Assembly (NCBI GenBank): GCA_964396385.1
Contig: CAYNFH010000148.1
Span: 1-16,920 of the forward strand
DNA length: 16,920 nucleotides
Source: CAYNFH01 sp964396385
Lineage (GTDB): Bacteria; Armatimonadota; Chthonomonadetes; Chthonomonadales; CAJBBX01
Reading direction: 5' to 3'
Positions 1 to 6,363 of this stretch are shown here, piece by piece. Position 1 is the first letter of the stretch, and the number at the start of each line of letters is the position of its first letter. The notes beneath the pieces are model-generated. The model searched no databases. It was not told the origin of the DNA and saw nothing but the letters and a program-made list of their open reading frames with translations. A program made the position numbers and the translations under genes.

Positions 1-91
1 GAGGGCAGAGCCCTCGGAACAGGGCCGCAGAAGCACGAGGGCAGAGCCCTCGGAACAGGGCCGCAGAAGCACGAGGGCAGAGCCCTCGGAA
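1..91. repeat. 36-bp tandem repeat, about 2.5 copies, each with a hairpin
   Basis: Two identical 36-bp units (1-36, 37-72) are followed by the first 19 bases of a third (73-91). Each unit opens with GAGGGC-AGA-GCCCTC, an inverted repeat that can fold into a short hairpin. A degenerate relative (GGGC-AAC-GCCC, 129-139) follows, and both it and the third copy run into GGAATCTGC. The window begins inside the array, so total copy number is unknown. The units abut without spacers, so this is not CRISPR. Confidence 0.9.
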
Positions 92-152
92 TCTGCCCTT
101 AGAATCTGCCAGCGGATCGGGAACCTAAGGGCAACGCCCCGGAATCTGCACC

Positions 153-256
153 CTTACTGCGCTTATTGCGCTTTCCGCGCAGGACCGGAGTCCTGCCGCT
201 TTTGAGCTTGGGAAGGGCGGTGCGACCCCCTTATTGCACTTTCTGCGCTTACTGCG
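153..256. repeat. Two blocks of 9-bp repeats (CTTAYTGCG-like)
   Basis: Positions 153-179 read CTTACTGCG, CTTATTGCG, CTTTCCGCG. Positions 230-256 read CTTATTGCA, CTTTCTGCG, CTTACTGCG. The blocks are two triplets of one degenerate 9-bp unit, 77 bp apart. A small hairpin (AGGAC/GTCCT, 181-194) lies between them. Open frames crossing here have no recognisable protein features. Confidence 0.75.
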
Positions 257-317
257 CAACCTTCGGCCATTACCTCGAAGACGCTCGTGCCGAGCTGCTG
301 GAGTGCCTGCTCCGAAT

Positions 318-454
318 TTGGCGCCGCCGCGCCAACTTACAATTTGAGACAATGTCTCACTCCGGCCTCCCCGCAATCCGATCTCACGACTCACGACCTA
401 CAACTCTGCATGCAATGTGGCGCCGTCGCGCCATATTTGAGACAACGATCTCAC
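318..454. repeat. Two copies of a double-hairpin element
   Basis: Copy 1 (318-360) has the inverted repeat TTGGCGC/GCGCCAA followed by TGAGAC-AAT-GTCTCA. Copy 2 (418-454) has TGGCGC/GCGCCA followed by TGAGA...TCTCA. The copies start 100 bp apart, share the hairpin-hairpin layout and the TTTGAGACAA core, and differ by scattered substitutions, several of which keep the stems paired. This looks like a small interspersed repeat family. Function unknown. Confidence 0.65.
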
Positions 455-639
455 GAAGATTACTGGGTGCAGACCCACCGCCCCGCCTCCTGTCGCCCGC
501 CGACTGACTGCTGACGACTGACTACTGGCCCCGCGCCGCCTGCCCATTCAGGCCAATTCGTGCAGCGCTGCACACTTTGAGCTCGGAAATCGCAACGCCC
601 CGGGTTCGCTGACGCGCCTAGCGACGGGAGCAAATAGCG

Positions 640-667
640 ACAATGTGAGTGAATTCACTCACATTGT
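640..667. promoter_or_regulatory. Perfect 28-bp palindrome centred on GAATTC
   Basis: The left half ACAATGTGAGTGAA (640-653) is exactly matched by its reverse complement (654-667), with no spacer. TAGCG occurs at 619, 635 and 667, around the palindrome. A 28-bp perfect match is far beyond chance in a window this size. It could be an operator for a dimeric regulator, a cruciform-forming site or another repeat-family member; no adjacent gene decides between these. Confidence 0.6.
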
Positions 668-686
668 AGCGGATTGCCATCAGAGC

Positions 687-845
687 CATACAGGCGGCTG
701 CGGACGATCCGTATGATCCTGCGACCCGACCCGGCATGACCGGTCACGCGACGCAGCTCCCCTCACTATCTGAGAGAGCGACGGACTCGGTCAACAGATA
801 GGGCGCACCGCGGGTGGGCCGGGCACGGCGGGCTGTAACCTGCCG
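687..845. other. Run of successive hairpins in intergenic DNA
   Basis: Several stems follow each other: CATAC(A)GG/CCGTATG (687-715), CTGCG/CGCAG (719-756) enclosing the palindrome TGACCGGTCA (737-746), CTATCTG/CAGATAG (766-801), and CGGCGGG/CCTGCCG with one G-T pair (826-845). The density suggests a structured RNA or leader, but I could not match it to a tRNA, tmRNA, SRP RNA, RNase P RNA or a riboswitch I know. Neither strand nor transcription can be assigned. Confidence 0.35.
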
Positions 846-869
846 AGGGAGGGGGTGCTTTAATCGTCG

Positions 870-875
870 TATAAT
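870..875 (+). promoter_or_regulatory. Candidate -10 box (TATAAT)
   Basis: A perfect TATAAT stands 105 nt before the likely GTG start of the zinc-ribbon gene. There is no recognisable -35 at 16-18 bp upstream and no extended -10 TG, so the assignment is weak. If real, the transcript would carry the hairpin at 915-942 in its leader. Confidence 0.35.
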
Positions 876-914
876 GTTAGGGTGCGGGCGCCGGACCGGG
901 CTCATCACGATTCT

Positions 915-942
915 CCCCCTCTCCTGTTCTTGGGAGAGGGGG
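915..942. repeat. CCCCCTCTCC/GGAGAGGGGG palindromic repeat
   Basis: Perfect 10-bp arms (915-924 and 933-942) flank an 8-nt loop and are followed by a G-rich tail ending TGAGGG. The element resembles a widespread intergenic palindromic repeat type of GC-rich bacteria (recalled, not searched). No T-run follows, so it is not a classic terminator. It ends 37 nt before the GTG start of the next gene. A related but diverged element sits at 6276-6371. Confidence 0.6.
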
Positions 943-979
943 CAGGGGGGTGAGGGCCGCGGCGCGGCGGGGAGCAGGC

Positions 980-1804
980 GTGTCGACCGTTAGCCGAGTC
1001 AACTGTCCCAGGTGCAGTGCCGAGTGCATGGAGCAGGAGGTCACCTGCTGGCAGTGCGGCACCCTCCTGAAACTGCCGCCGGAGCCCCCGGACGAGCCCG
1101 CACAATCCGCTCCATCGAATGATGGCGTGCCGATCACCTTCACCGGCCCCACCGCCGCGCAGCTCCCTCCGCAGAAGCGCACCATGGTGACCCTCACGGG
1201 CGAGGTGGTTGAGCTCGATGAGCCCGCGCCGAACGCCAACGGGACATGTGTCGCCGCTTCGATCGGAGGCGAGACGATTGCCGCCGAGCCGAATCCGAAC
1301 GTGATGGTCCTCACCTTCTGCAAGAACTGCGGCTTCCAGAACGAGGAGGGGGTGAAGACCTGCCAGCGCTGCCGCCTACCGCTGGAGGTGGTGCTGGAGC
1401 CCCTCAACGACATCGCGATGCCCGCGCGAGCCTGGGGATTCGACGTACTCGGCGTGATGTGGATCCTGCTCGGCTTCGCGGCGATGTTCTCCAAGCAGTT
1501 CCTGCTCCACGTGGACCCGCAGCACCCCAACACCTGGGCGGACTACTTCTGGACCGGCGTGGTGGTCTGCATCCCGGGCTTCCTCATCTTCATGCGCCAC
1601 GTCTTCTGCAAGGTGCTCTTCTGGGTCATGACTCTTGGCAGCCTGCTGGTCTGGCTGGTCATCGGCACCATCTGGATTCTCGGCCACCTCTACGTGTCGG
1701 ACAACGGCCAGGTGGGCCTTACCTGGCTGGCGTGCTTCAGCGCCCTCTCCGCCGTCAGCTACTTCACCGTCCGCACCAACGACGCCTTCGACTTCTCGTT
1801 GTAG
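980..1804 (+). CDS. Double zinc-ribbon, four-helix membrane protein of unknown function
   Basis: I do not recognise a specific family. From the GTG start the protein has 274 residues. A first zinc ribbon uses C9, C12, C23 and C26; an acidic and proline-rich stretch follows; a second ribbon uses C114, C117, C128 and C131. About four hydrophobic segments follow (near residues 152-171, 189-206, 212-239 and 245-264). This points to a membrane protein with cytosolic metal-binding knuckles. I prefer the GTG at 980 because GGGGAG lies 5 nt upstream; an in-frame GTG at 950 would add ten Arg/Ala-rich residues and overlap the palindromic repeat. The neighbours give no hint of function. The gene is convergent with the YtxH-like gene. 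Confidence 0.8.
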   Translation: MSTVSRVNCPRCSAECMEQEVTCWQCGTLLKLPPEPPDEPAQSAPSNDGVPITFTGPTAAQLPPQKRTMVTLTGEVVELDEPAPNANGTCVAASIGGETIAAEPNPNVMVLTFCKNCGFQNEEGVKTCQRCRLPLEVVLEPLNDIAMPARAWGFDVLGVMWILLGFAAMFSKQFLLHVDPQHPNTWADYFWTGVVVCIPGFLIFMRHVFCKVLFWVMTLGSLLVWLVIGTIWILGHLYVSDNGQVGLTWLACFSALSAVSYFTVRTNDAFDFSL

Positions 1805-1828
1805 CGCTCTCGGTCCACGCAAAGCAAA

Positions 1829-1850
1829 GGGCCGGTACGGCGCCCGGCCC
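1829..1850. terminator. Possible bidirectional terminator hairpin
   Basis: GGGCCGG (1829-1835) pairs with CCGGCCC (1844-1850) across an 8-nt loop, in the 72-bp gap between two convergent genes. There is no clear T-run on either side, so it may only slow or stabilise transcripts. Position is the main support. Confidence 0.4.
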
Positions 1851-1876
1851 CTGCAGACATCGCTACCGACTACCCG

Positions 1877-2146
1877 CTATATGCTCGGGCCGTTCATCGA
1901 CGGCTCCTCGTTGATGGACGGAGCCATGGCGGTCCGAACCGTCTCGGACATGTTGCGCATCTTGGCCTTGTAGCCTTCCATCTTGTTCATCAGATGGCGC
2001 TTCTTGCCCTCGGTAAAGTCCTCTATGTCGTTGCCAAGCTTGTTGGCTTTGTCGCGGATCAGGGAGCGCGTCCGGCGCCCGGTAGCAGGCGCGTACATCA
2101 GCGCCACGCAGCCTCCGATCAGCATGCCGAACAGGAAGTTCTTCAT
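1877..2146 (-). CDS. YtxH-like small membrane protein
   Basis: This 89-residue protein has one N-terminal membrane segment (about residues 2-20) ending in the motif MYAPATGRRTR. The pattern glycine-rich helix, then APxxG and basic residues, is typical of YtxH-domain proteins, which often have 80-120 residues. A charged, probably helical tail follows (residues 25-80, rich in Lys, Asp and Glu). Members are small envelope or stress-associated proteins without a defined biochemical activity. The ATG at 2146 is chosen because a perfect AGGAGGTG lies six bases upstream (2153-2160 on the other strand); longer starts would read through that site. The gene is monocistronic and convergent with the zinc-ribbon gene. 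Confidence 0.8.
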   Translation of the reverse strand: MKNFLFGMLIGGCVALMYAPATGRRTRSLIRDKANKLGNDIEDFTEGKKRHLMNKMEGYKAKMRNMSETVRTAMAPSINEEPSMNGPSI

Positions 2147-2152
2147 GGTACA

Positions 2153-2160
2153 CACCTCCT
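2153..2160 (-). promoter_or_regulatory. Perfect Shine-Dalgarno site of the YtxH-like gene
   Basis: On the minus strand these bases read AGGAGGTG, six bases from the ATG ending at 2146. It is one of the strongest ribosome sites in the window and rules out the longer in-frame start at 2209. Confidence 0.8.
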
Positions 2161-2308
2161 GGTGTTTACCAATAAGACGCTCGGCCAGGGGCGGTGTTCC
2201 GAAAGGCAAGACGGAGCGATTTTCAATTTCCAGTTTTCAATATTAAGTTCCACCGCAGTCGGGCGAGCATAAGGGGCTGTGCTAAGATAGTGGCCGAGGC
2301 ACGCGGGG

Positions 2309-3100
2309 ATGCTCCTGGCGCTCGATATCGGCAACTCCTACATCAAGGTCGGTTTGTTCGACGGCGACGCCCTTCTGGCCACACGCCGCATCAAGACCGT
2401 TTTGAAGGGCGGGCCGCGCCTCTTGGGAGCCGGTTCGTCCACGGGCTCGGCGGCGGTTTCCGCGGTCGCGGCGGCCAGCGTTGTACCGCGCGTGGATTCC
2501 GAAATCGTGGAGCTTTGCGAGCAGCTCTTCGGGGTAACTCCCTGGTTTGTTCGTCCCGAGTCCGCAGCGGCCACGGTTACCTACAACCCGCCTCATTCCC
2601 TCGGGGCTGACCGGTTGGCAAACGCGGTTGCGGCCTATGAGACGGTGCGCGGGCCGGCCGTGGTGGTGGACTGCGGGACCGCCATTAAAGTGGAGGCGGT
2701 CGGGGCCGACGGCACATACCTGGGAGGCGCTATCGCGCCGGGGCTCCGGACGTCCGCAGCTGCGCTCTACGCGCGCGCGGAGAAGCTGCGCTCCGTGCCG
2801 CTGGAGCCGCCGCCTCGCGCCATCGGCCGGAGCACGCCGGAGGCGCTGCGGTCGGGGCTCCTGCTCGGCTTCGCGGGACTGATAGACGGGCTGGTGGAGC
2901 GGTTCCGGCAGGAGCTGGGCAGCCAGGCGCCGGTCATAGCAACCGGAGGCGACGCGCCACTTCTGGCGCCGCTCACCGGCTCCTTGAGCCGCATTGAGCC
3001 CGACCTCACGCTGGTGGGCATCCGTCTCCTCTGGGAGCGGCGGAATTCGGGCGTTCAGGCAATTGAAAATCGAAAATCGAAAATCGAAAATCGAAAATAG
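2309..3100 (+). CDS. coaX: Type III pantothenate kinase
   Basis: CoaX phosphorylates pantothenate, the first step of coenzyme A synthesis, in the cytosol. All family landmarks are visible in the 263 residues: DIGNS with the catalytic Asp6, GADR at 99-102, VVDCGTA with Asp121, GGAIAPG near 139-145, and ATGGDA near the C-terminus. Length is normal (about 250-265). Type III enzymes are not related in sequence to CoaA and usually resist feedback by CoA (family knowledge). The last 12 residues (IENRKSKIENRK) are written by a 7-bp tandem repeat and are not part of the conserved fold. The gene probably overlaps the start of the downstream dus-family gene. The ATG follows GAGG with about ten bases spacing. 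Confidence 0.93.
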   Translation: MLLALDIGNSYIKVGLFDGDALLATRRIKTVLKGGPRLLGAGSSTGSAAVSAVAAASVVPRVDSEIVELCEQLFGVTPWFVRPESAAATVTYNPPHSLGADRLANAVAAYETVRGPAVVVDCGTAIKVEAVGADGTYLGGAIAPGLRTSAAALYARAEKLRSVPLEPPPRAIGRSTPEALRSGLLLGFAGLIDGLVERFRQELGSQAPVIATGGDAPLLAPLTGSLSRIEPDLTLVGIRLLWERRNSGVQAIENRKSKIENRK

Positions 3101-4082
3101 GTTTCTTATTGGACCCATCCGCATCAATCCTCCGGTAGTCCTCGCCCCGATGGCCGACGTGACTAACGGCGCCTTCCGGCGGGTCTGCAAGCGGATTGGG
3201 CAGCCGGGGCTGGTCTGCACGGAGCAGATCAGCACGCAGGCCATCCACTACCGCAACCAGCGGACTATGAAGATGTTCGACTGGACGGAGGAGGAGCGGC
3301 CGCTCTCCGTCCAGCTCTTCGGGGCGGACCCGGCCATCATGGCGGAAGCCGCCCGGCTCGTGGTAGACCACGGCGCGGACATCGTTGACATCAACATGGG
3401 CTGCTGGGTGCCAAAGGTGTGCAAGACCGGAGCGGGCGCGGCGCTGCTCAAGGACGAGGAGGCCGCCTGCCGCGTGGTTGAGGCCGTGATCCACGCGGTG
3501 CCGGTGCCGGTCACCGTGAAAATGCGCGCGGGATGGGACTGCAGTAATTTGACCTCCGTGTCGCTTGCGCGCAGGTTTGAGGAGCTCGGCGCAAGGGCCT
3601 TCGCGCTCCACGCCCGTACGGCGAAGCAGGGCTACGAGGGGAGCGCCGATTGGCGCTGGATTCGGGACATCAAGGAGGCGGTCTCCGTACCGGTGACCGG
3701 CAACGGCGACATCCGGACGCCGGAGGATGCGGCGGCCATGCTACTGGAGACGGGCTGCGACGGCGTGATGATCGGGCGCGCGGCCATCGGGAACCCCTGG
3801 ATCTTGCGGCAGGTATCCCACTACCTGCGCACGGGCGAGCACCTGCCGCCGCCCAGCCTGGAGGAGCGGATCCTTACCGCGTTGGTGCACGTGACGGACC
3901 TGGCGGAAACTTTGGGAGAGGAGACGGCGGTGCGCCACCTGCGCGGACAGCTCCCCCACTACATCAAGGGCGAAGCGGGCGCCTCGCGGGCACGGGAGCA
4001 AATCGTCCACGCCACCCGCATCGACGAGGTGAGGGACATCCTCTGCAGCGTAGGGCCTCGCGCCTTGGAGACTGCTTCGTGA
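3063..4082 (+). CDS. dus: tRNA-dihydrouridine synthase, DusB-like
   Basis: A flavin (FMN) TIM-barrel enzyme that reduces uridine to dihydrouridine in tRNA. Visible motifs are the N-terminal VVLAPMADVTNGAFRR, the active-site strand DINMGCWVPKVCKTGAGAAL, VKMRAGW, LHARTAKQGYEG, the phosphate-binding GNGDI, and GVMIGRAAIGNPW. The usual GCP at the catalytic Cys is GCW here. The start is unclear: conserved sequence begins around IGPIRINPP at 3108, where no ATG, GTG or TTG exists. The nearest upstream TTG is at 3063, preceded by a weak AGG, giving 339 residues with a repeat-encoded N-terminus; an ATT at 3108 is the alternative. It probably overlaps coaX, which suggests coupled translation. Confidence 0.9.
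   Translation: MKIENRKSKIENRFLIGPIRINPPVVLAPMADVTNGAFRRVCKRIGQPGLVCTEQISTQAIHYRNQRTMKMFDWTEEERPLSVQLFGADPAIMAEAARLVVDHGADIVDINMGCWVPKVCKTGAGAALLKDEEAACRVVEAVIHAVPVPVTVKMRAGWDCSNLTSVSLARRFEELGARAFALHARTAKQGYEGSADWRWIRDIKEAVSVPVTGNGDIRTPEDAAAMLLETGCDGVMIGRAAIGNPWILRQVSHYLRTGEHLPPPSLEERILTALVHVTDLAETLGEETAVRHLRGQLPHYIKGEAGASRAREQIVHATRIDEVRDILCSVGPRALETAS
3065..3099 (+). repeat. 7-bp tandem repeat (GAAAATC)x4 plus GAAAATA
   Basis: Five contiguous 7-bp units run across the coaX/dus junction. Because 7 is not a multiple of 3, the repeat cycles through all frames and encodes a 7-residue period (IENRKSK). It gives the tail of CoaX and, in another frame, the possible N-terminus of the Dus protein. 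A related AT-rich sequence in opposite orientation lies upstream of coaX (about 2219-2246), suggesting an interspersed family. Confidence 0.9.
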
Positions 4083-4125
4083 TTTCGGTTCTGGATTTCC
4101 TGAACACCTGAACACTCGAACACCT

Positions 4126-4188
4126 CCTCCCCCAGAATTGGCGGGGGGTGCCCAGGCGCGCCACTGGTCCGAGCGCCTGGGAGGGGGC
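4126..4188. repeat. MITE-like palindromic element between 7-bp direct repeats
   Basis: A 63-bp G/C-rich element has roughly complementary ends (CCTCCCCCAG and CTGGGAGGGGG) and a perfect internal stem CCCAGGCGC/GCGCCTGGG (4151-4159 and 4173-4181). It is bounded by AACACCT at 4119-4125 and 4189-4195. The direct repeats look like a target duplication, but they also belong to a short CTGAACAC-type tandem array on both sides, so the element may simply lie within that array. Confidence 0.55.
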
Positions 4189-4204
4189 AACACCTGAACA
4201 CAGA

Positions 4205-5158
4205 ATGTCCGATCCCTCACCTCTCACCCCTCACCTCTCACCTGCTCAGAAGCACGTCGTCAGCGTAAGCCTGGGAACCTCCAAGCGCGATAAGCGGGCG
4301 GAGGTAGAGTTCCTGGGCATTCCCTTCCTCGTGGAGCGACGCGGGACGGATGGGAGTACGACGCGTTACCGGGAGCTAGTATCAGAGCTGGATGGAAAGG
4401 TGGACTGCTTCGGCGTGGGCGGCATGGACGTCTATCTCTACGCAGGAGATCGACGCTACGCCTTCCGAGAGCCGTTGCTCATGATGCAGACGGCGAAGAA
4501 GACGCCGTGGGTGGACGGGAGCGGGCTAAAGCACACGCTGGAGCGGGAGACGGTGGCCTACTTGCAGGACAACGGCATCGTGGACTTCTCCACCAAGAGC
4601 GTGCTCCTGGTCTCGGCGGTGGACCGGTTTGGCATGGGCGAGGCGCTGGCCCAGCGCGCCAAATCCGTGGTGTACGGGGACATCCTCTTCGGCATCGGTC
4701 TGCCGGTGCCAATACGGTCCTGGTCCACGGTACGCTGGCTGGGTCGCGTTACCCTGCCGATTATCACAAAGCTGCCGTTCCAATGGTTCTACCCCACGGG
4801 CGAGAAGCAGGAAGTGAACACGCCCAAGTTCGCGAAGTACTTCCATCAGGCGGACGTAATCGCGGGCGACTGGCACTTCATCCGCCGCTACATGCCGGAG
4901 CGCATGGACGGAAAGATCGTGCTGACCAACTCCAGCCGCGCGGCGGAGGTGGAGCTGCTGCGGTCCCGCGGCGTGAAGACCCTGATCACCACCACACCGG
5001 AGATCGCGGGCGAGGCGTTCGCCACCAACGTCATGGAGGCGGTCCTGGTGACGCTACTGGGCCGGCGGCCCGATGAGTTGACGCCGCAGGAGTACCTGGG
5101 TACACTACGCCAGCTAGGCTGGAAGCCGGGGATCAAGGAGTTGAATCCGGACGCATGA
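4205..5158 (+). CDS. Conserved protein of the family named 'quinate 5-dehydrogenase'
   Basis: The 317-residue protein begins its conserved part with KHVVSVSLGTSKRDKRAEVE, then GTDGSTTRYRELVSELDG, VDCFGVGGMDVYL, TPWVDGSGLKHTLER and, near the end, KIVLTNSSRAAEVELLRSRG and LITTTPEI. From memory this resembles bacterial proteins labelled 'quinate 5-dehydrogenase'; I know of no experimental support for that name and see no classic GxGxxG nucleotide site. It may be an enzyme or partner for the next gene, which it overlaps by 4 bp (ATGA), implying coupled translation. The ATG at 4205 is the only nearby start. It is followed by about 15 repeat-encoded residues absent from the family as I recall it, and its only strong Shine-Dalgarno-like site is 17-18 nt away. 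Confidence 0.75.
   Translation: MSDPSPLTPHLSPAQKHVVSVSLGTSKRDKRAEVEFLGIPFLVERRGTDGSTTRYRELVSELDGKVDCFGVGGMDVYLYAGDRRYAFREPLLMMQTAKKTPWVDGSGLKHTLERETVAYLQDNGIVDFSTKSVLLVSAVDRFGMGEALAQRAKSVVYGDILFGIGLPVPIRSWSTVRWLGRVTLPIITKLPFQWFYPTGEKQEVNTPKFAKYFHQADVIAGDWHFIRRYMPERMDGKIVLTNSSRAAEVELLRSRGVKTLITTTPEIAGEAFATNVMEAVLVTLLGRRPDELTPQEYLGTLRQLGWKPGIKELNPDA
4214..4241 (+). repeat. 14-bp tandem repeat, two copies, at a gene start
   Basis: CCCTCACCTCTCAC occurs twice, back to back (4214-4227 and 4228-4241). It encodes the non-conserved N-terminal stretch PSPLTPHLSP of the following protein. Confidence 0.85.
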
Positions 5159-6363
5159 CCCACCGATTCGCCTTCATCATCCATCCCATCAACGCCCGGC
5201 GCGACGTGGCCAGGCGGTATCCCATCGCGCAGTTTGTGCCCACGCGCCTGCTTGAGTGGTACATGAAGCGGCACGAGCCCGTGGTGGCAGCGCAGGTCAC
5301 GGGCATCCACTCCGTTACGGGAGAGGAGGCGGAGGGGTGGTTCATCGGTTGTCCGTTTACCCCCCGGATGTTCCTGGAGCTGCCGGTGGAGGAGGTCTAC
5401 CGTAAGCTGGAGCGGTGCGGCCGCATGGCGGAGGAGCTGGGGGCTAAGATCATCGGCCTCGGCGCCTTTACCTCCGTGGTCGGGGACGGCGGCGTGACGC
5501 TGGCGAAGCGGCTAAACATCGCGGTTACAACCGGCAATTCGTACACGGTAGCCACAGCGGTCGAAGGCTCGGTCATCGCGGCAGGCCAGATGGGCATCGC
5601 GCTGCCGGAGGCGAACGTGGCCGTGGTGGGAGCGACCGGCTCCATAGGCGCCACCTGCGCGGAGATCCTGGCTCGGAGGACCCGTTCGGTCGGGCTCGTG
5701 GGCCGGAACCGGGAGCGGCTGGAGGCGGCAGCGGGGCGGGTGCGGCAGGCGGGCCGCGCCGAGGTTGCCGTATTCACCGATATAGCCGCGGGACTCCGGG
5801 ACGCGGACATCGTCATCACGGTCAGCAGCGCCGTGGAGGCCATCGTCAAGCCCGAGCACATCAAGCGGGGCGCCGTGGTCTGTGACGTGGCGCGGCCCCG
5901 CGATGTTTCCGTTGCGGTGGCCCGCGAGCGGGACGACGTTCTGGTGATCGAAGGCGGCGTGGTGCGCGTGCCCGGGTCCATGGTGTCGCGCAAGCTGGAG
6001 ACCGGCGAGCCGTTCAGCTTCGGCTTCCCGGCCGGAACCGCGTACGCCTGCATGTCGGAGACGATGGCCCTGGCGCTGGAGGGGCGGTACGAGAGCTTTA
6101 CGCTCGGCAAGGAGGTGACCGTCCAGCAGGTGGATAGTATCTCCGCTATCTGCGCGAGCCACGGATTTGTCATCGACGGGTTCCGCTCCTTCGAGCGCGC
6201 CGTGTCCGATGAGGAGATCGCCCGGATCCGCCAGCGCGCCGGCAGGGGCGAACCGGTCGCCCCCGGCTTGGAGAAACCTCTGCCTAACCTTCCCTTTCGA
6301 AAGGGGAGGGAGCTCCAACCGCCGTGCGGAGCGGTTCCCCCTCCTTTCGAAGGAGAGGGTTAG
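5155..6363 (+). CDS. Acyl-ACP reductase-like dehydrogenase (COG5322 type)
   Basis: The sequence follows the cyanobacterial long-chain acyl-ACP reductase (about 340 residues, makes fatty aldehydes). Matches include LGAFTSVVGDGG, VTTGNSYTVATA, the NAD(P)-binding VAVVGATGSIG (G159, G162, G165), IEGGVV, YACMSETMALALEG and VDSISAICASHGF. Cys299 aligns with the cysteine (Cys294 in Synechococcus, recalled) that carries the acyl group, so thioester reduction is plausible. The substrate is unknown; automated labels would be shikimate or amino-acid dehydrogenase. The start overlaps the upstream stop by 4 bp. The protein has 402 residues; the last 29 or so (from about residue 374) are encoded by a palindromic repeat that also supplies the stop codon. 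Confidence 0.82.
   Translation: MTHRFAFIIHPINARRDVARRYPIAQFVPTRLLEWYMKRHEPVVAAQVTGIHSVTGEEAEGWFIGCPFTPRMFLELPVEEVYRKLERCGRMAEELGAKIIGLGAFTSVVGDGGVTLAKRLNIAVTTGNSYTVATAVEGSVIAAGQMGIALPEANVAVVGATGSIGATCAEILARRTRSVGLVGRNRERLEAAAGRVRQAGRAEVAVFTDIAAGLRDADIVITVSSAVEAIVKPEHIKRGAVVCDVARPRDVSVAVARERDDVLVIEGGVVRVPGSMVSRKLETGEPFSFGFPAGTAYACMSETMALALEGRYESFTLGKEVTVQQVDSISAICASHGFVIDGFRSFERAVSDEEIARIRQRAGRGEPVAPGLEKPLPNLPFRKGRELQPPCGAVPPPFEGEG

Noticed and set aside
1..91. CRISPR array
   Set aside because: Repeat length of 36 bp fits, but units abut with no spacers and no cas genes are present.
166..507. Short frames across the first 550 bases
   Set aside because: They run through tandem repeats and hairpins and show no conserved composition or ribosome site.
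761..850. SAM- or TPP-type riboswitch suggested by CTGAGA-like sequence
   Set aside because: Only scattered matches; the conserved cores and junctions of these riboswitches are not present.
4126..4188. Rho-independent terminator after the dus gene
   Set aside because: Strong stem but no following T-run; the direct repeats and array context fit a repeat element better.
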